Source: JAVJSD01 sp040219575
Lineage (GTDB): Bacteria; Planctomycetota; Planctomycetia; Pirellulales; Pirellulaceae
Assembly: GCA_040219575.1 (NCBI GenBank)
Contig: JAVJSD010000069.1
Location: 33,875 to 97,874, forward strand
Direction: 5' to 3'
DNA: 64,000 nt
The notes beneath the pieces were generated by a model. It did no database searches. It was not told the origin of the DNA and was given only the letters and a program-made list of their open reading frames with translations. Of this stretch, positions 34,525-44,700 are shown piece by piece. The first letter of the stretch is position 1, and each line of letters opens with the position of its first letter. The translations under genes and the position numbers were made by a program.

Positions 34525-35190
34525 TTGATTCTTCTGATCGACAACTTCGACAGCTTTGTGCACAACCTGGCTCGCTACTTCGCGCAGCTTGGCCAGGAGA
34601 CGCGCGTGGTGCGCAACGACGCCATCACCGCCGACGAGGTGCTGGCGATGCGGCCCGGCGCGGTGGTGCTCTCGCCCGGTCCCTGCACGCCGCGGGAGGC
34701 GGGCTGCTCGTTGGAAGTGGTCCACCGCTGTTGGCGCGACTTGCCGGTGCTGGGAGTTTGCCTGGGACATCAAGCGATCGCCGCCGCGATGGGCGCGAAG
34801 ATCGTGAGGGCGAGCCAGCCCATGCACGGGCGAACGAGCCCCGTGCGGCACGACGGGCGAGGCGTGTTCGCCGGCCTTCCGCAACCGCTGACGGCATGCC
34901 GCTATCACTCGCTGGTCGTCGACGAAGAGACGTTGCCCGCCGAGTGGGAAGTCTCGGCCCGAACCGACGACGGCGTGGTGATGGGCCTGCGGCACGAGCG
35001 TCTGCCGGTGGTCGGCGTGCAGTTTCATCCTGAGTCGGTGCTGACCGAAGCCGGGTATCCCTTGCTGGCCAACTTCCTGCGGCTGGCCGGTCTGCCGGCG
35101 CCGGCGAACGTTCTCGAAACTCCGACATTCGAGCATGCGCGGCGGCCGAAGATCGAAGCAGCGACGTCGTCGGTCGTGGTCACGTTCTAG
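34525..35190 (+). CDS. pabA: Anthranilate/aminodeoxychorismate synthase glutamine amidotransferase subunit
   Basis: Class I glutamine amidotransferase that feeds ammonia to PabB (and possibly to TrpE if shared). 221 residues from a TTG start. LLIDNFDSFVHNLARY opens the protein; the catalytic Cys lies in GVCLGHQAI (about 73-81) and the His-Glu pair in GVQFHPESVLTEAG (about 170). Directly after pabB, so assignment to p-aminobenzoate synthesis is favoured over tryptophan. The last 20 residues are an extra tail. Confidence 0.9.
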   Translation: MILLIDNFDSFVHNLARYFAQLGQETRVVRNDAITADEVLAMRPGAVVLSPGPCTPREAGCSLEVVHRCWRDLPVLGVCLGHQAIAAAMGAKIVRASQPMHGRTSPVRHDGRGVFAGLPQPLTACRYHSLVVDEETLPAEWEVSARTDDGVVMGLRHERLPVVGVQFHPESVLTEAGYPLLANFLRLAGLPAPANVLETPTFEHARRPKIEAATSSVVVTF

Positions 35191-35228
35191 GGAGGGCCGC
35201 GCGAGTTGTTCTCGCGGGCCGCAAGCGG

Positions 35229-35804
35229 ATGATACTGGAAGGCATCGTCACCACGCAGAACGAAGACGGCGGCGTGAACATCTCGCCGATGGGTCCGATC
35301 GTCGACGAGACGATGACCCATCTGGTGCTGCGGCCGTACCGCACCTCGACGACCTACCAGAATCTGAAACGCAACGGCGCCGGAATCCTGCACATCACCG
35401 ACGACGTGGAGCTCATCGCGCGGGCGGCGGTCGGCCGGCTGGAAGAATCGCCGCCCATGTTGGAGCTCGATTCGGAGCACGGCCACGTGCTGGCCGACGC
35501 CTGCCGCTGGTACGCGTTTCGGGTGCGCAAGCTGCACGATCGGAACGAGCGGACGACGATCCAGTGCGACGTGGTGGAACAGGGTTGGCTGCGCGACTTC
35601 TTCGGTTTCAACCGGGCCAAGCACGCGGTGCTCGAAGCGGCGATTCTCGCCACCCGCATCTCGCTGCTGCCGGCGGAACATGTCCGCGCCGAAATGAAAC
35701 GGCTCAGCGTGATGGTGGAAAAGACGGCCGGTCCGCAGGAACGACGGGCGTTCGATTTTCTAAGCCAATACCTGGAAGAGACGTTGTCGCCGTCAGGCGA
35801 GTGA
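35229..35804 (+). CDS. DUF447 family protein
   Basis: 191 residues. LEGIVTTQNEDGGVNISPMGP at the N-terminus and the RPYRTSTTYQNLKRNGAGILHITDD block match DUF447, a split-barrel flavin-reductase-like family. In organisms that make tetrahydromethanopterin, DUF447 genes travel with that pathway, and p-aminobenzoate from PabA/PabB is a precursor of it; a link here is inference. It follows pabA by 38 bp. Its stop is eight bases from the stop of the convergent anti-sigma-like gene. Confidence 0.75.
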   Translation: MILEGIVTTQNEDGGVNISPMGPIVDETMTHLVLRPYRTSTTYQNLKRNGAGILHITDDVELIARAAVGRLEESPPMLELDSEHGHVLADACRWYAFRVRKLHDRNERTTIQCDVVEQGWLRDFFGFNRAKHAVLEAAILATRISLLPAEHVRAEMKRLSVMVEKTAGPQERRAFDFLSQYLEETLSPSGE

Positions 35805-35812
35805 ACGGCGCA

Positions 35813-38704
35813 TCACTTGGGTGCGTCGGGCGCTTTCGAGGCGTCCGCGGGTGAATCGTCCGCGGGCACGGGGGGCGACGCCTTGACGGCCGGCGCCTCT
35901 GCCTCCGCCGCGTCGGCGGCCGTTTGTTGGCCGGCGGACGAGCGGTTGGGCACGACTTCGATGACGAACAGCACGCGAACACTGCGGGGGACCTGCGTCG
36001 ATGATAGCGGCGTCGACGATAGCGGCGTCGCCGCGAAATCCGTCGCCAGGTTCGCCGCCGTGGGGCTTTCCTCCGCATCGGCCGCCGTCGATCGCAAGCG
36101 GTCGGTCTCGTCCTCGGATTGCGGTTTCGGGGAGGCGGGTATTTTCGGGGAGGGCGTTTCGGCGACAGGTGCTACGGTGTCCGACTTCTTGGTGACCGGC
36201 TTGCTGGCGGCGCCAACAACCTGGGAGTCTTTTTCGTCCGACGGCGCCTCGCCGTCTCCCGCGTCACCCGCCGCGCGTTTCTTCTCTAGTTCCTTCAATT
36301 CCCGAGGAGTGGAATCTCCGGGCACGACGTCGTCGGTCGGTGCGTCGGCCGTCTTCTCCGCCGCAAGCTTGGCACCCGAGTACTCCTTGGGCATGCGGCT
36401 GAAGCTCTGCTGAAGTTTCGATTCCGACAGCCTCCCATCGTCGACGACCGAGGCCGCCTTCTCCATCACCGATTGAATGGCCGCGTCGCGGGCCTGATTG
36501 ACCTGTTCCAGCCTTCCCAGCGCGTCGGTCAATTCCTTCACTTCTTTCTGATTCAATCGCCGCGCTCGGCCCCGACGCAGCAACTCCTGTGAATTGCCGT
36601 CCGGCCGCGCGGATTCCTCCAGAACCGCGCCGGCGGCGCCACGCGAAATCACCGTCGGTTCCGCTGCCGCATCGGCAATTGGCGCATCGGCAATTGGCGC
36701 GATCGAGCGTGGCGCGGCGACGGCCCGACTGGGGGAGGTCTCGGCACCGCGAATTTCCGGCGACGGCGACGGCTCGGCGACGACCGGAGGCGCGGCCGGA
36801 GGCTGATTCGCCATTCGCTCGGCGGACTTCTGGTCGCCTTCGCGCTTGGAATCGGCGCGCTGTTCGTCCCGCAGCGTCGGCGTCGTCTCGATCGGCTTGT
36901 CGTCCGCCAAGTTGTTCGCGCGGCTGTCGTCCGCATTGAGTTGGTTGAACGGCTTGGAAGACGCCGGGGCGGGCATGGTTCGTGCTGGTTGGCCCCCCAT
37001 CTCGGGTGACGGGCGCTTCGCCGCGAAGTCCGCCGCGCCGGCGACAGGCGCTCCGGCCGTCGTCGATTCCGGGCCTCCGGCGATGTTCGCGCCGTCCTGT
37101 CCCCCTTGGCGCAAGCCATCGCGCCGCGGCTCGCTGGCATCCAAACCGCCCCCGAAACCGCCTCCTCCTCCACCAAACCCCGGTTGCGGTCGACCGCCGC
37201 TGGGGTTGAGCACCCGCGGATCGGTCGACAGGCGGTCATCGGGCATTTCGGCGCGTTCGTCTGCTTCCAGCGCCAAGCCCGGCGCGAGATCGCGAAGGCG
37301 CCGCTGAGCGGCGCCGCCCTCGACGTAGCGATAGGCGCCTGTCGACGGCTGGTGATAGTCACTGGTGACGACCTGCTCGGCGGGAAGACGCTTCAGTCCT
37401 TCGACCATCGAATCGACCAGGATCGGATCCGCGTCGACCATCACGACCTCGTATCCACCCCGGGCGTGGTTCAACGCGTCGCGATCGGCGTCGTTCTCGG
37501 CCAAGGCCTTGTCTTTGTTTTTCGCCAGATCACTCTTGGCCAAGGCGCTCGAGGCGGAAGGCGCGCCCCGCCGCTGCTCCTGGCTCTGAAGCCGATCGAT
37601 GGCGATTTCGTATGCGGCGAGCGTCTGCTCGAACAAACCCGCCTCGTAGGCGTCTTGCGACATGACGACCTTCACGATGCGCGGCTCCAACCGCGTCGCC
37701 GCGTCGCCGCCCCGCGCCATCTGCAACGACAAGGCGGGCGCCCCGCCCAGCTGGTCGCCCAAAACATAGGCATCGCCCTGCGCTGCCGCGGATTGCTGTT
37801 CGGACTCCCTGACCGCCCCGAATTCCGCCGCCGCCTTGCGCTGCTTTTCATTCAGCTGCGCCGAAGCACGACCGTTCGCGGCATCGCCGGCGCCATTTCC
37901 ATTGATGTTCCGGCCGCGAGCGGCCGACTGTTGGCGGTTCGCGCCGCCGTTCGACATGGCGTTCGACTCAGCCCGATCGAGCGAACGAGCGGCCGCTTGT
38001 TCGGTCATGGTCTCTTTGGCCCGCTCCAGCGGAAGAGTCTCGCTGGATGCTGCTCCGCCTCCCGTGGCTTCCCCCTTGCCGCGCGCGTCCGCCGCCAGTG
38101 CTTCGACCGATACACCATCGACCATCGGTTGCGGGGCCTGCTCGTCGCCCAACGGGTCGGGCTGTCCGGCGTTCGGCCCGTCGCCGTCGGACTTTTGCGA
38201 CGGCAGGTTGTCGGCGATCTGTAGGCCGCCCGGGGGGAAGACGATCAGCAGACCGATCACCAGCACCGCCGCGACCACCGCCAGCACCGACCAGATCGGT
38301 CGACGATCGGACTCCGCGCGGCGCAACGGTTCGACGGCGCCGGAGCCGTCCGCGGGGCTGGTCTTCGCGGGGCTGGTCTCCGCGGGGATATCGCCATCTT
38401 CTGGCGTGGCGCGCCCGGCGATCGCATCGCTCGCGGAAGCTCCCTGAGAGTCGTCGTGAGAATCGCTATGCTGCGGCGACAGCATGGCGCGTTCGGCGCG
38501 GCGCAGCACGCGCTGATGGAACTGGTCGTCGAGCTTGTGCAACGGCATCGACTGCAGGCTGTTGCGCAGCGCGCGCAGTTCCTCGAACATCTTGCGGTGC
38601 TCGAGGTTGTCCATCAGTTCCTGTTCAACCAGCGCCTGCTCTTCGGCGGTCAATTCGCCGTCCAGGAACGCACTGATCAACTCGTCGGTGAACTTTCGCT
38701 TCAT
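35813..38704 (-). CDS. Long membrane anti-sigma-like protein with low-complexity exported region
   Basis: 963 residues from ATG 38704. Residues 1-60 (FTDELISAFLDGELTAEEQ, then LRALRNSLQSMP) match the helical anti-sigma fold of putative zinc-finger/RskA-type factors, but the His and Cys zinc ligands are absent. A membrane helix (about 152-175) is followed by some 780 residues rich in Ala, Ser, Pro, Asp and Gln, with a folded island (about 310-470, LEPRIVKVVMSQDAYEAGLF and a VMVDADPILVDSMVEGLKRL stretch). The tail has several in-frame 15-bp duplications. The ECF sigma gene ends 75 bp upstream, so this is its probable regulator. Confidence 0.75.
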   Translation of the reverse strand: MKRKFTDELISAFLDGELTAEEQALVEQELMDNLEHRKMFEELRALRNSLQSMPLHKLDDQFHQRVLRRAERAMLSPQHSDSHDDSQGASASDAIAGRATPEDGDIPAETSPAKTSPADGSGAVEPLRRAESDRRPIWSVLAVVAAVLVIGLLIVFPPGGLQIADNLPSQKSDGDGPNAGQPDPLGDEQAPQPMVDGVSVEALAADARGKGEATGGGAASSETLPLERAKETMTEQAAARSLDRAESNAMSNGGANRQQSAARGRNINGNGAGDAANGRASAQLNEKQRKAAAEFGAVRESEQQSAAAQGDAYVLGDQLGGAPALSLQMARGGDAATRLEPRIVKVVMSQDAYEAGLFEQTLAAYEIAIDRLQSQEQRRGAPSASSALAKSDLAKNKDKALAENDADRDALNHARGGYEVVMVDADPILVDSMVEGLKRLPAEQVVTSDYHQPSTGAYRYVEGGAAQRRLRDLAPGLALEADERAEMPDDRLSTDPRVLNPSGGRPQPGFGGGGGGFGGGLDASEPRRDGLRQGGQDGANIAGGPESTTAGAPVAGAADFAAKRPSPEMGGQPARTMPAPASSKPFNQLNADDSRANNLADDKPIETTPTLRDEQRADSKREGDQKSAERMANQPPAAPPVVAEPSPSPEIRGAETSPSRAVAAPRSIAPIADAPIADAAAEPTVISRGAAGAVLEESARPDGNSQELLRRGRARRLNQKEVKELTDALGRLEQVNQARDAAIQSVMEKAASVVDDGRLSESKLQQSFSRMPKEYSGAKLAAEKTADAPTDDVVPGDSTPRELKELEKKRAAGDAGDGEAPSDEKDSQVVGAASKPVTKKSDTVAPVAETPSPKIPASPKPQSEDETDRLRSTAADAEESPTAANLATDFAATPLSSTPLSSTQVPRSVRVLFVIEVVPNRSSAGQQTAADAAEAEAPAVKASPPVPADDSPADASKAPDAPK
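36003..36032. repeat. 15-bp tandem duplication
   Basis: Units 36003-36017 and 36018-36032, two mismatches, in frame on the - strand (TPLSS/TPLSS). Confidence 0.8.
36669..36698. repeat. 15-bp perfect tandem duplication
   Basis: Units 36669-36683 and 36684-36698, in frame on the - strand (PIADA twice). Confidence 0.85.
38351..38380. repeat. 15-bp tandem duplication
   Basis: Units 38351-38365 and 38366-38380, one mismatch, in frame on the - strand (TSPAK/TSPAE). Confidence 0.8.
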
Positions 38705-38779
38705 GGCTGGTGGCCCGTGGGCCTGACGGTCGACGATCGCAACGTGGATCGGCGGCGGCAGGCGGTTCCGCAAGTCGTT

Positions 38780-39346
38780 TTACGGCGTCGAATTGCTTTG
38801 CAACACCTCGCGCAACTCATCGCGGAGTTGCAGCCGCGCGCGATGCAGGCGGCTGCGGACCGTTCCGATCGGCAAGTCGAGGATGTCGGCGATTGTGTCG
38901 TAACAACAGCCTTCCACCTCGCGCAACACCAACACGGCGCGGTACTCGTCGCTCAGCGCGGTCAGCGCCTGTTGCACCTGGCAGGCCTGCTCCTCGCGAA
39001 GCATGCGGTCTTCCGGGGCGTCGCCGTGATCGAGGGGCTCTTCCCCCGTGGCTTCGCGACCCTGGTCGACCGACATTTCGACCCTCCTGCGGCGCTGGCG
39101 GCTGATTGCGGTGTTGAAAGCAATCCGATACAGCCAAGTGTAAAAGGCGCTGTTGCGCCGAAACGAGGAGAGCTTCACGAAGGCCTGAACGAAGGCGTCT
39201 TGCACAACGTCTTCGGCCTCGTCGCGGCATCGAACGACGTTCACCATCGTGTTGTACAACCGGTCCTGGTATTTACAGACCAATTGCCCAAACGCGGCGG
39301 TGTCGCCCTCGAGGGCCTCGTCGATTAGCTGTCCATCGTCTTTCAC
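38780..39346 (-). CDS. ECF-type RNA polymerase sigma factor
   Basis: 188 residues from GTG 39346, preferred for the GGAAG site five bases upstream; a GTG at 39394 would add 16 residues. Region 2 (CRDEAEDVVQDAFVQAFVKL and FYTWLYRIAFNTAISR) and region 4 (CCYDTIADILDLPIGTVRSRLHRAR) are both complete. Between them, about 90-125 is acidic and variable. It is followed by the long anti-sigma-like gene. The 418 bp upstream hold its promoter region and two palindromic repeats. Confidence 0.9.
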   Translation of the reverse strand: MKDDGQLIDEALEGDTAAFGQLVCKYQDRLYNTMVNVVRCRDEAEDVVQDAFVQAFVKLSSFRRNSAFYTWLYRIAFNTAISRQRRRRVEMSVDQGREATGEEPLDHGDAPEDRMLREEQACQVQQALTALSDEYRAVLVLREVEGCCYDTIADILDLPIGTVRSRLHRARLQLRDELREVLQSNSTP

Positions 39347-39394
39347 ATTGGCTTCCAACGTATCGGACGCGCGCCGCCGAGGGAAAGTTCCCAC

Positions 39395-39812
39395 GGCGCA
39401 CCAGCAACAAGAATGCAGTTCCGAATTCGTCGTTGAGCGTGGTTCGGCTCGTTAAGTCTAGCTTGAAAAACGACTTGCGACGAGCGTCAGAGAGTCCGAA
39501 CCACGTCCGCCGGTTTGCGGCCAGGCGCAAACCGCTCCCGACTCTGTTTCCCGATATTAGTGCGACTCAGCCATGAAAAGTGTTCAACATTCTCGGAAAT
39601 TCATCGAAAAACCACGCTTCCCTGTAGGGCAGGCTTACAGACTGCCTACCTTCTGGCGGTGACGCCATCCCGGTAAGGCGGAAAACCCGTCCTACGGACG
39701 ACCGCGGCCTGCAGGAACGAAAACCGGGCGCCGATCGAGGGATCGACACCCGTTTAACGCTTTCTACGAGGTTGCGTTACAGGCAACCTGTGTTCGTGGT
39801 TCGACGCGGCGA
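39395..39812. other. 418-bp intergenic region with palindromic repeats
   Basis: No supported gene. At 39625-39652 a GGGCAG/CTGCC palindrome (TAGGGCAGGCTTACAGACTG) and at 39672-39696 a GTAAGGCGGAAAACCCGTCC hairpin are typical small intergenic repeats. The rest should contain the leader of the - strand sigma gene and the 3' end of the coiled-coil gene. Confidence 0.6.
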
Positions 39813-40616
39813 CTATTCATCGCCTTCCGACTTGTCCTTGTCGCCGTCGCCGTCGCCTTCCGGCTCGCTCTTCGGCTGCACGGGATCCGGCTGGATGGCC
39901 TGCTGGGGGGGATCCTGATTGTCTTGCTTGGCCGGTTCGACGGGCTTGGCCGGTTCGACGGGAGCCGGCTTGGGCGCGGCACGCTCGGCGAGGCGGGCTT
40001 CCAGACTGCTCTGCAGTTCGACGAACTCGTTGCGCAATTTGCCGGTCTCGGCCTGAAGCTGGTCGCTGATTTCCTTTTTGAACTGCGTCTGCGACTGCTG
40101 CACGACTTCCTCCAGCCGCTTTCGCTCCGCGGCGGCGTCCTTCACCAACTTCTCGGTGGCGGTCAGCAGTTCGCTGTTGGCCTCTTTCTTGAGCTTGGCG
40201 GTCTCGGCCTGCACCATGTCGGCCAGGGCCTTCTTTTCCGCAGCGATCTTTGCTTCCGCTTCCTCCCGCAGCTTGGCCAGTTCGTCCTTGGTTTCGTTGC
40301 GAAGCTTCGAGAATTCGTCGGTCAAATAGTCCGTGGCCTCCTTCCGCAACTCGGCGATGCCGCTGCGGAGTTCCTGCTCCAGACGCCCCGCCTCGGCCTC
40401 GATCTGCGCCTGCGACTCGGTCCGCAGCGTCTCCGCCGCCGCCGCCACGTCCTTCTCGACCTTTTCCGACACGTTGGCCGTCACCTGGGCCGAGATCGCG
40501 CCCGCGCGGCGCTGCCAGATGCGACGGCGAATGCCGAACAGACCGGCCGAGGCCGTATCGACGAAAACAAACGCGGCCAACAGCGCGACGAACAGGACGG
40601 TGGTGCTCCGGGACAT
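39813..40616 (-). CDS. Exported coiled-coil protein
   Basis: 267 residues from ATG 40616, decided by a GGAGGG site six bases upstream. Signal peptide about 1-24 (ending TASAG), a short basic stretch (FGIRRRIWQRR), then about 150 residues of heptad-like Glu/Lys/Ala/Leu sequence forming a long coiled coil, and a Pro/Lys/Glu tail with the PVEPAK hexapeptide twice. No enzymatic motif. Likely a periplasmic structural or tethering protein; composition gives no closer call. Confidence 0.7.
   Translation of the reverse strand: MSRSTTVLFVALLAAFVFVDTASAGLFGIRRRIWQRRAGAISAQVTANVSEKVEKDVAAAAETLRTESQAQIEAEAGRLEQELRSGIAELRKEATDYLTDEFSKLRNETKDELAKLREEAEAKIAAEKKALADMVQAETAKLKKEANSELLTATEKLVKDAAAERKRLEEVVQQSQTQFKKEISDQLQAETGKLRNEFVELQSSLEARLAERAAPKPAPVEPAKPVEPAKQDNQDPPQQAIQPDPVQPKSEPEGDGDGDKDKSEGDE
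39927..39962. repeat. 18-bp perfect tandem duplication
   Basis: Units 39927-39944 and 39945-39962, in frame on the - strand, encoding PVEPAK twice in the tail of the coiled-coil protein. Confidence 0.9.
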
Positions 40617-40787
40617 GGGGTTCCCTCCGAAATTCGACAAACAGGGTGGGATTGTGGCGGGTAGGCGACTCATCTTACCATCTCTCCGGCGGCCTTCACG
40701 AGGGGGGCGTCGGCCGATTTTCCGCGAAAAAACCGCTCGCTTCGCCCAATTCGCCCGCTGACCCGTGAACCAACGAAAAGGAACGCC

Positions 40788-41762
40788 GTGAACGACGATA
40801 CGACGGTGCTGATCACCGATATCGCCTGGTCCGACATCGAGTTGGAACGCGAGATCTTGTCGGAGATCGGGGCGAAACCAATCCTGGCGGAAAACGCCGA
40901 CGCCGACTCGCTCTCCCAGTTGGCGGCCGAGCACCGCGTGCGCGCGATCCTCACCTGCTGGGCGAACGTTCCCGGCCCGGTGATCGACGCTTCGGGCAAG
41001 GTGCGGATCGTCAGCCGCCTGGGCATCGGCCTGGACAACATCGACGTCGCCCATTGCACGCGTCGCGGGATTCCCGTCACCAATGTTCCCGACTACTGCC
41101 TGACCGAGGTGGTCGAACACGCGCTCGCACTCCTGTTCGCCCTCGGCCGCAAGGTGGCCTTTTATCATCAGCAGACGAAACAGGGGCGCTACGATCTGCA
41201 AGCCGGGCCCGCGCTGCATCGCCTGACAGGGCAGACGTTGGGAATCGTGGGGCTCGGCGCCATCGGCCGGAAACTCGCCGCGCAGGCGCAGTCGCTGGGA
41301 CTGCGGGTCATCGCCGCGACGCGGCGAGCGAGCGATCCGCCGCCGGGCGTGGTGCTCTGTTCGCTCGACGCGTTGCTCACCGAAAGCGATTACGTCTCGC
41401 TACACGTTCCACTGAATGAATCAACCCAGGGGCTGATCGGCCGCGAGCAACTAGCGCGGATGAAGCCAACCGCCTACCTGATCAACACCGCCCGCGGCGG
41501 CATTGTCGATTCGGCGGCGCTCGCCGCCGCGCTGCAGGCGGGACAACTCGCCGGCGCCGCCCTCGACGTGCAGCAACCGGAGCCTCCCGATTTGAGTCGG
41601 CCGCCCTACAACGATCCCCGTGTGATCGTCACGCCGCACTGCGCCTTCGCCTCCGTCGAATCGGTCGAGGAGCTGCGTCGCCGCGCCGCCGGGCAGGTCG
41701 TCGCTCGACTGAGCGGCGGAATCCCCGAGAACGTCGTGAACCCGAGCGTGCTGGAGAACTGA
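40788..41762 (+). CDS. D-2-hydroxyacid dehydrogenase (C-terminal-binding-protein-like)
   Basis: 324 residues from GTG 40788 with AAGGA upstream. NAD-binding motif GLGAIGRKL (about 151-159). The catalytic triad is visible: Arg in INTARGGIVD, Glu in DVQQPEPPD and His in VTPHCAFAS. Conserved LGIGLDNIDV and VPDYCLTEVVEHALAL are closest to the CtBP/phosphoglycerate-dehydrogenase branch. Reduces a 2-keto acid to the D-2-hydroxy acid or the reverse; substrate unknown. Stands alone and ends two bases from the convergent kinase gene. Confidence 0.88.
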   Translation: MNDDTTVLITDIAWSDIELEREILSEIGAKPILAENADADSLSQLAAEHRVRAILTCWANVPGPVIDASGKVRIVSRLGIGLDNIDVAHCTRRGIPVTNVPDYCLTEVVEHALALLFALGRKVAFYHQQTKQGRYDLQAGPALHRLTGQTLGIVGLGAIGRKLAAQAQSLGLRVIAATRRASDPPPGVVLCSLDALLTESDYVSLHVPLNESTQGLIGREQLARMKPTAYLINTARGGIVDSAALAAALQAGQLAGAALDVQQPEPPDLSRPPYNDPRVIVTPHCAFASVESVEELRRRAAGQVVARLSGGIPENVVNPSVLEN

Positions 41763-41764
41763 CG

Positions 41765-44700
41765 CTACAGTTGTTTGAGTTCGATGTCCTTGAACTGGAC
41801 TTTCATTGGCTGGCCCTGGTGCAGTTGCAGGCCGAGCAGACCGGAACGCATTGCCTTCGCCCTCGACTCCTGATCGTTGAGTTCGACGGTCCGTACGCCA
41901 TTGATCGACACCACGATCCACCCTCCTTGGGAGAGGATTTCCAGGTTGTTCCAATCGCTCTCGCGCACGGCCGCCCGGATTCGCTCCGGCGTGGAGACGG
42001 TGGCCAACAGTTTGTGCCGCCCGTCGGTGGTGATCATCGTTTTTTCGCCCGCCTGGCAGAGAATTCCACGGCCGCCTTCGTCGTAGATCACGCCGGTGAA
42101 CTTGTTCTCGAAATCGAAGTCGACCTGGTAACCTTGCATCCTCCAACGGGAAATCTCCTCGCTGCGGATCTGCACGCCCGAGTTGCCGCTTTCGATGCGG
42201 AATTTCAGCCGCAGTTCGAAGTTGTCGAGCGTGTCCCCGCGCCATACCAGGCAGGTGTTGCTGGCCGGCGCATTTCCGGCCGTGGATTGTCCGGTGATCG
42301 CGCCGTCCTCGACCGACCAGAATCGCGGATCGCCGTCCCAACCGTTGAGCGACCGGCCGTCGAACAGGCGGACGAAGCCGTCCGCGGCGCCGGCGCTCGA
42401 AGCTGAGCCGCCGCTGGAAGCCCCCGACCGCTCCACCAGCCAGACGTTGCGGAACTGCACCGCGTCGCCGTGCTTCTGCAAGACCAGCGGCCCCGGGGAA
42501 TCTTCCTCGGGCTGTCCGCCCATCGAAGATTGCGTCAGCGCCACGCCGGAATGCACGAGCACGCCGTTGTGATGCATGGTGAGTTGGGCGTCCCTGGTCT
42601 TGCGGCCGTTCTGAAAGCGGGCGGCGGTAAAGTCGATGTCGTACGTCTGCCAAACGGTCGGCGGCAGGCACATGTTCACACGCGGCGCCTGTTGGCCGTA
42701 GATCGAAGCGCAATCTCGATCGCTGGGCGGCAACCCGAACGAATCGAGAATCTGAATCTCGTAGCGATTCTGCAGGAACACGCCGCTGTTGCCGCGCGCT
42801 TGCCCGCGATCGTTGGGCTCGAGCGGGGTGCGGAATTCCAGGTGCAGCGAGAAGTCGCGGAATTGCCGCTTCGAGGCGCCGCCCGCCTCGAGCAGCAACT
42901 GACTTCCGTCGCGCGTTTCACCGGCGCCGGTGAATTCATTGACGCCCCAACCGTCGAACAGCACCAAGGCGCCTTCAGGCGGCTTTGCTCCCAGCGTGGG
43001 ACTGCGGCGGACGATGCGCCGCAGCTTGGTGGGGCCGCCCGCGGCCGAGCCGACAAACGTCATTGCGCCGTTTTCAATCATCCAGGTCCGCGGTGAACCG
43101 AACGAACCGAGATTCGAAACGATCTCGCCCTCCAACGTTGCATGGGGCGCCGTCGCCTCGGGCGACTGGCCGGGCAAGCCGAAGGGAAACACCGCCCCAC
43201 AAATCTTCTGGCCCGGTCCGGCGCGATACACTTGCACCGCGTACTTTCCGAAGTTCACCCCGTCGGTCGACTGGACGTACTCTCCCTGAATGTCGAGCGC
43301 CGGATCGCCGATCGGGGGCGCCAGATCCTGCGTCAAGTCTCCGACCGACTCAAACGGCGAGGTGAAAACGTCGGCGACATTCGGCGACGGGTCAATCTCG
43401 GCGACGGCCGACGAATCGTCCTTCTCATTCTTCGGCTGCGCCGTCTCTTCGTCGCCGCCGCGGGTCAGCAGCACGACCAACAACACCAGCAGTCCCAACA
43501 GGCCCAGCGCGCCGCCTCCAATCGCCGCCAGCAACCATACGGGAAGCGGCGGCCTGCGCGCCGGCCGATACCGCGCGGCAGGACCGACCGGTTGGGCGCC
43601 CGCTAGCGAGGGAAAGGCGGTCGTGTCGCCGCCCACGAAGGTGTTCTCGTGCGCCACGCCGGCCAGACTCACTTCTTGATCCCGCACCGCCGCGGGCGGC
43701 GGCGCGATGCGGCTTTCGAGTCCCATCGGCACGGCCACCGGATAGTTCGACAGTCCGCCGCTGCTGGAGGAATGCGGCTGCGTCGATGGGGGCGGCGAGG
43801 GCCGTGTGGCCAAGGGCGGCGGTGAGGCCCCCACGGCCGTTCCCGTGGGGGGCGCGAGGCACTTCTCCAGATCGACCACGACTTCCCCCGTCGACTGGTA
43901 ACGGTCCTCGGGACGTTTGGCCGCCATGCGGCGAAAGACCGCGTCGAGCGCGGCAGGCACATCGCGGCGGGCTTCGCACAGGGAAGGCACTTCGGCTTCG
44001 CGGTGCGCGATCAGCTTCTGCATGATGCTGTCGCCCCGGTAGACCGGCTTGGCCGTCAGCAGCGTATACAGCGTGCAACCCAGGGAGTAGATGTCGCTGC
44101 GGTGGTCGGCGGTGCGGGTGCTCTCGCACTGCTCGGGGCTCATGTAGTCGACGGTTCCCATGATCTGACCCGACTGCGTGAGTTGGTCGCCGTCGTCGCC
44201 CGCCGCGTCGTCGATGCGGGCCAGTCCCATGTCGAGGATCTTGACGGTTCCCTCGTTGTCGACCAGCAGGTTGCCCGGCTTGATGTCGCGATGGACGATG
44301 CCGCGCTCATGGGCGTAGGCCAGTCCCCGGGCGACTTGCAACATGTAGTCGGTCGCCCGCTCCACGGAGAGCGGTCCCTCGGCCTTGACGATCGCCGACA
44401 GGTCGCGGCCCTCGACGAACTGCATGACCAGGAAGTGGATGCCTTGGGCCTCGTCGGCGTCGAAGGCGGTTACGATGTTGGGGTGTTCGAGCCGCGCGGC
44501 GGCCTTCACCTCACGATGAAATCGGTCGACGGCGTCTTTCGATCCGGTCGCGCGGCGGGGCAAGACCTTGATCGCCACGACACGCTCCATGCGGCGGTGC
44601 TCGGCCTTGAACACCTGCCCCATGCCGCCCGCGCCGATCTTGTCCAGGATCTGATAGTTGCCCAGCACCAACCCCTTGGTCTTTCCCTGGTAGACGGCGC

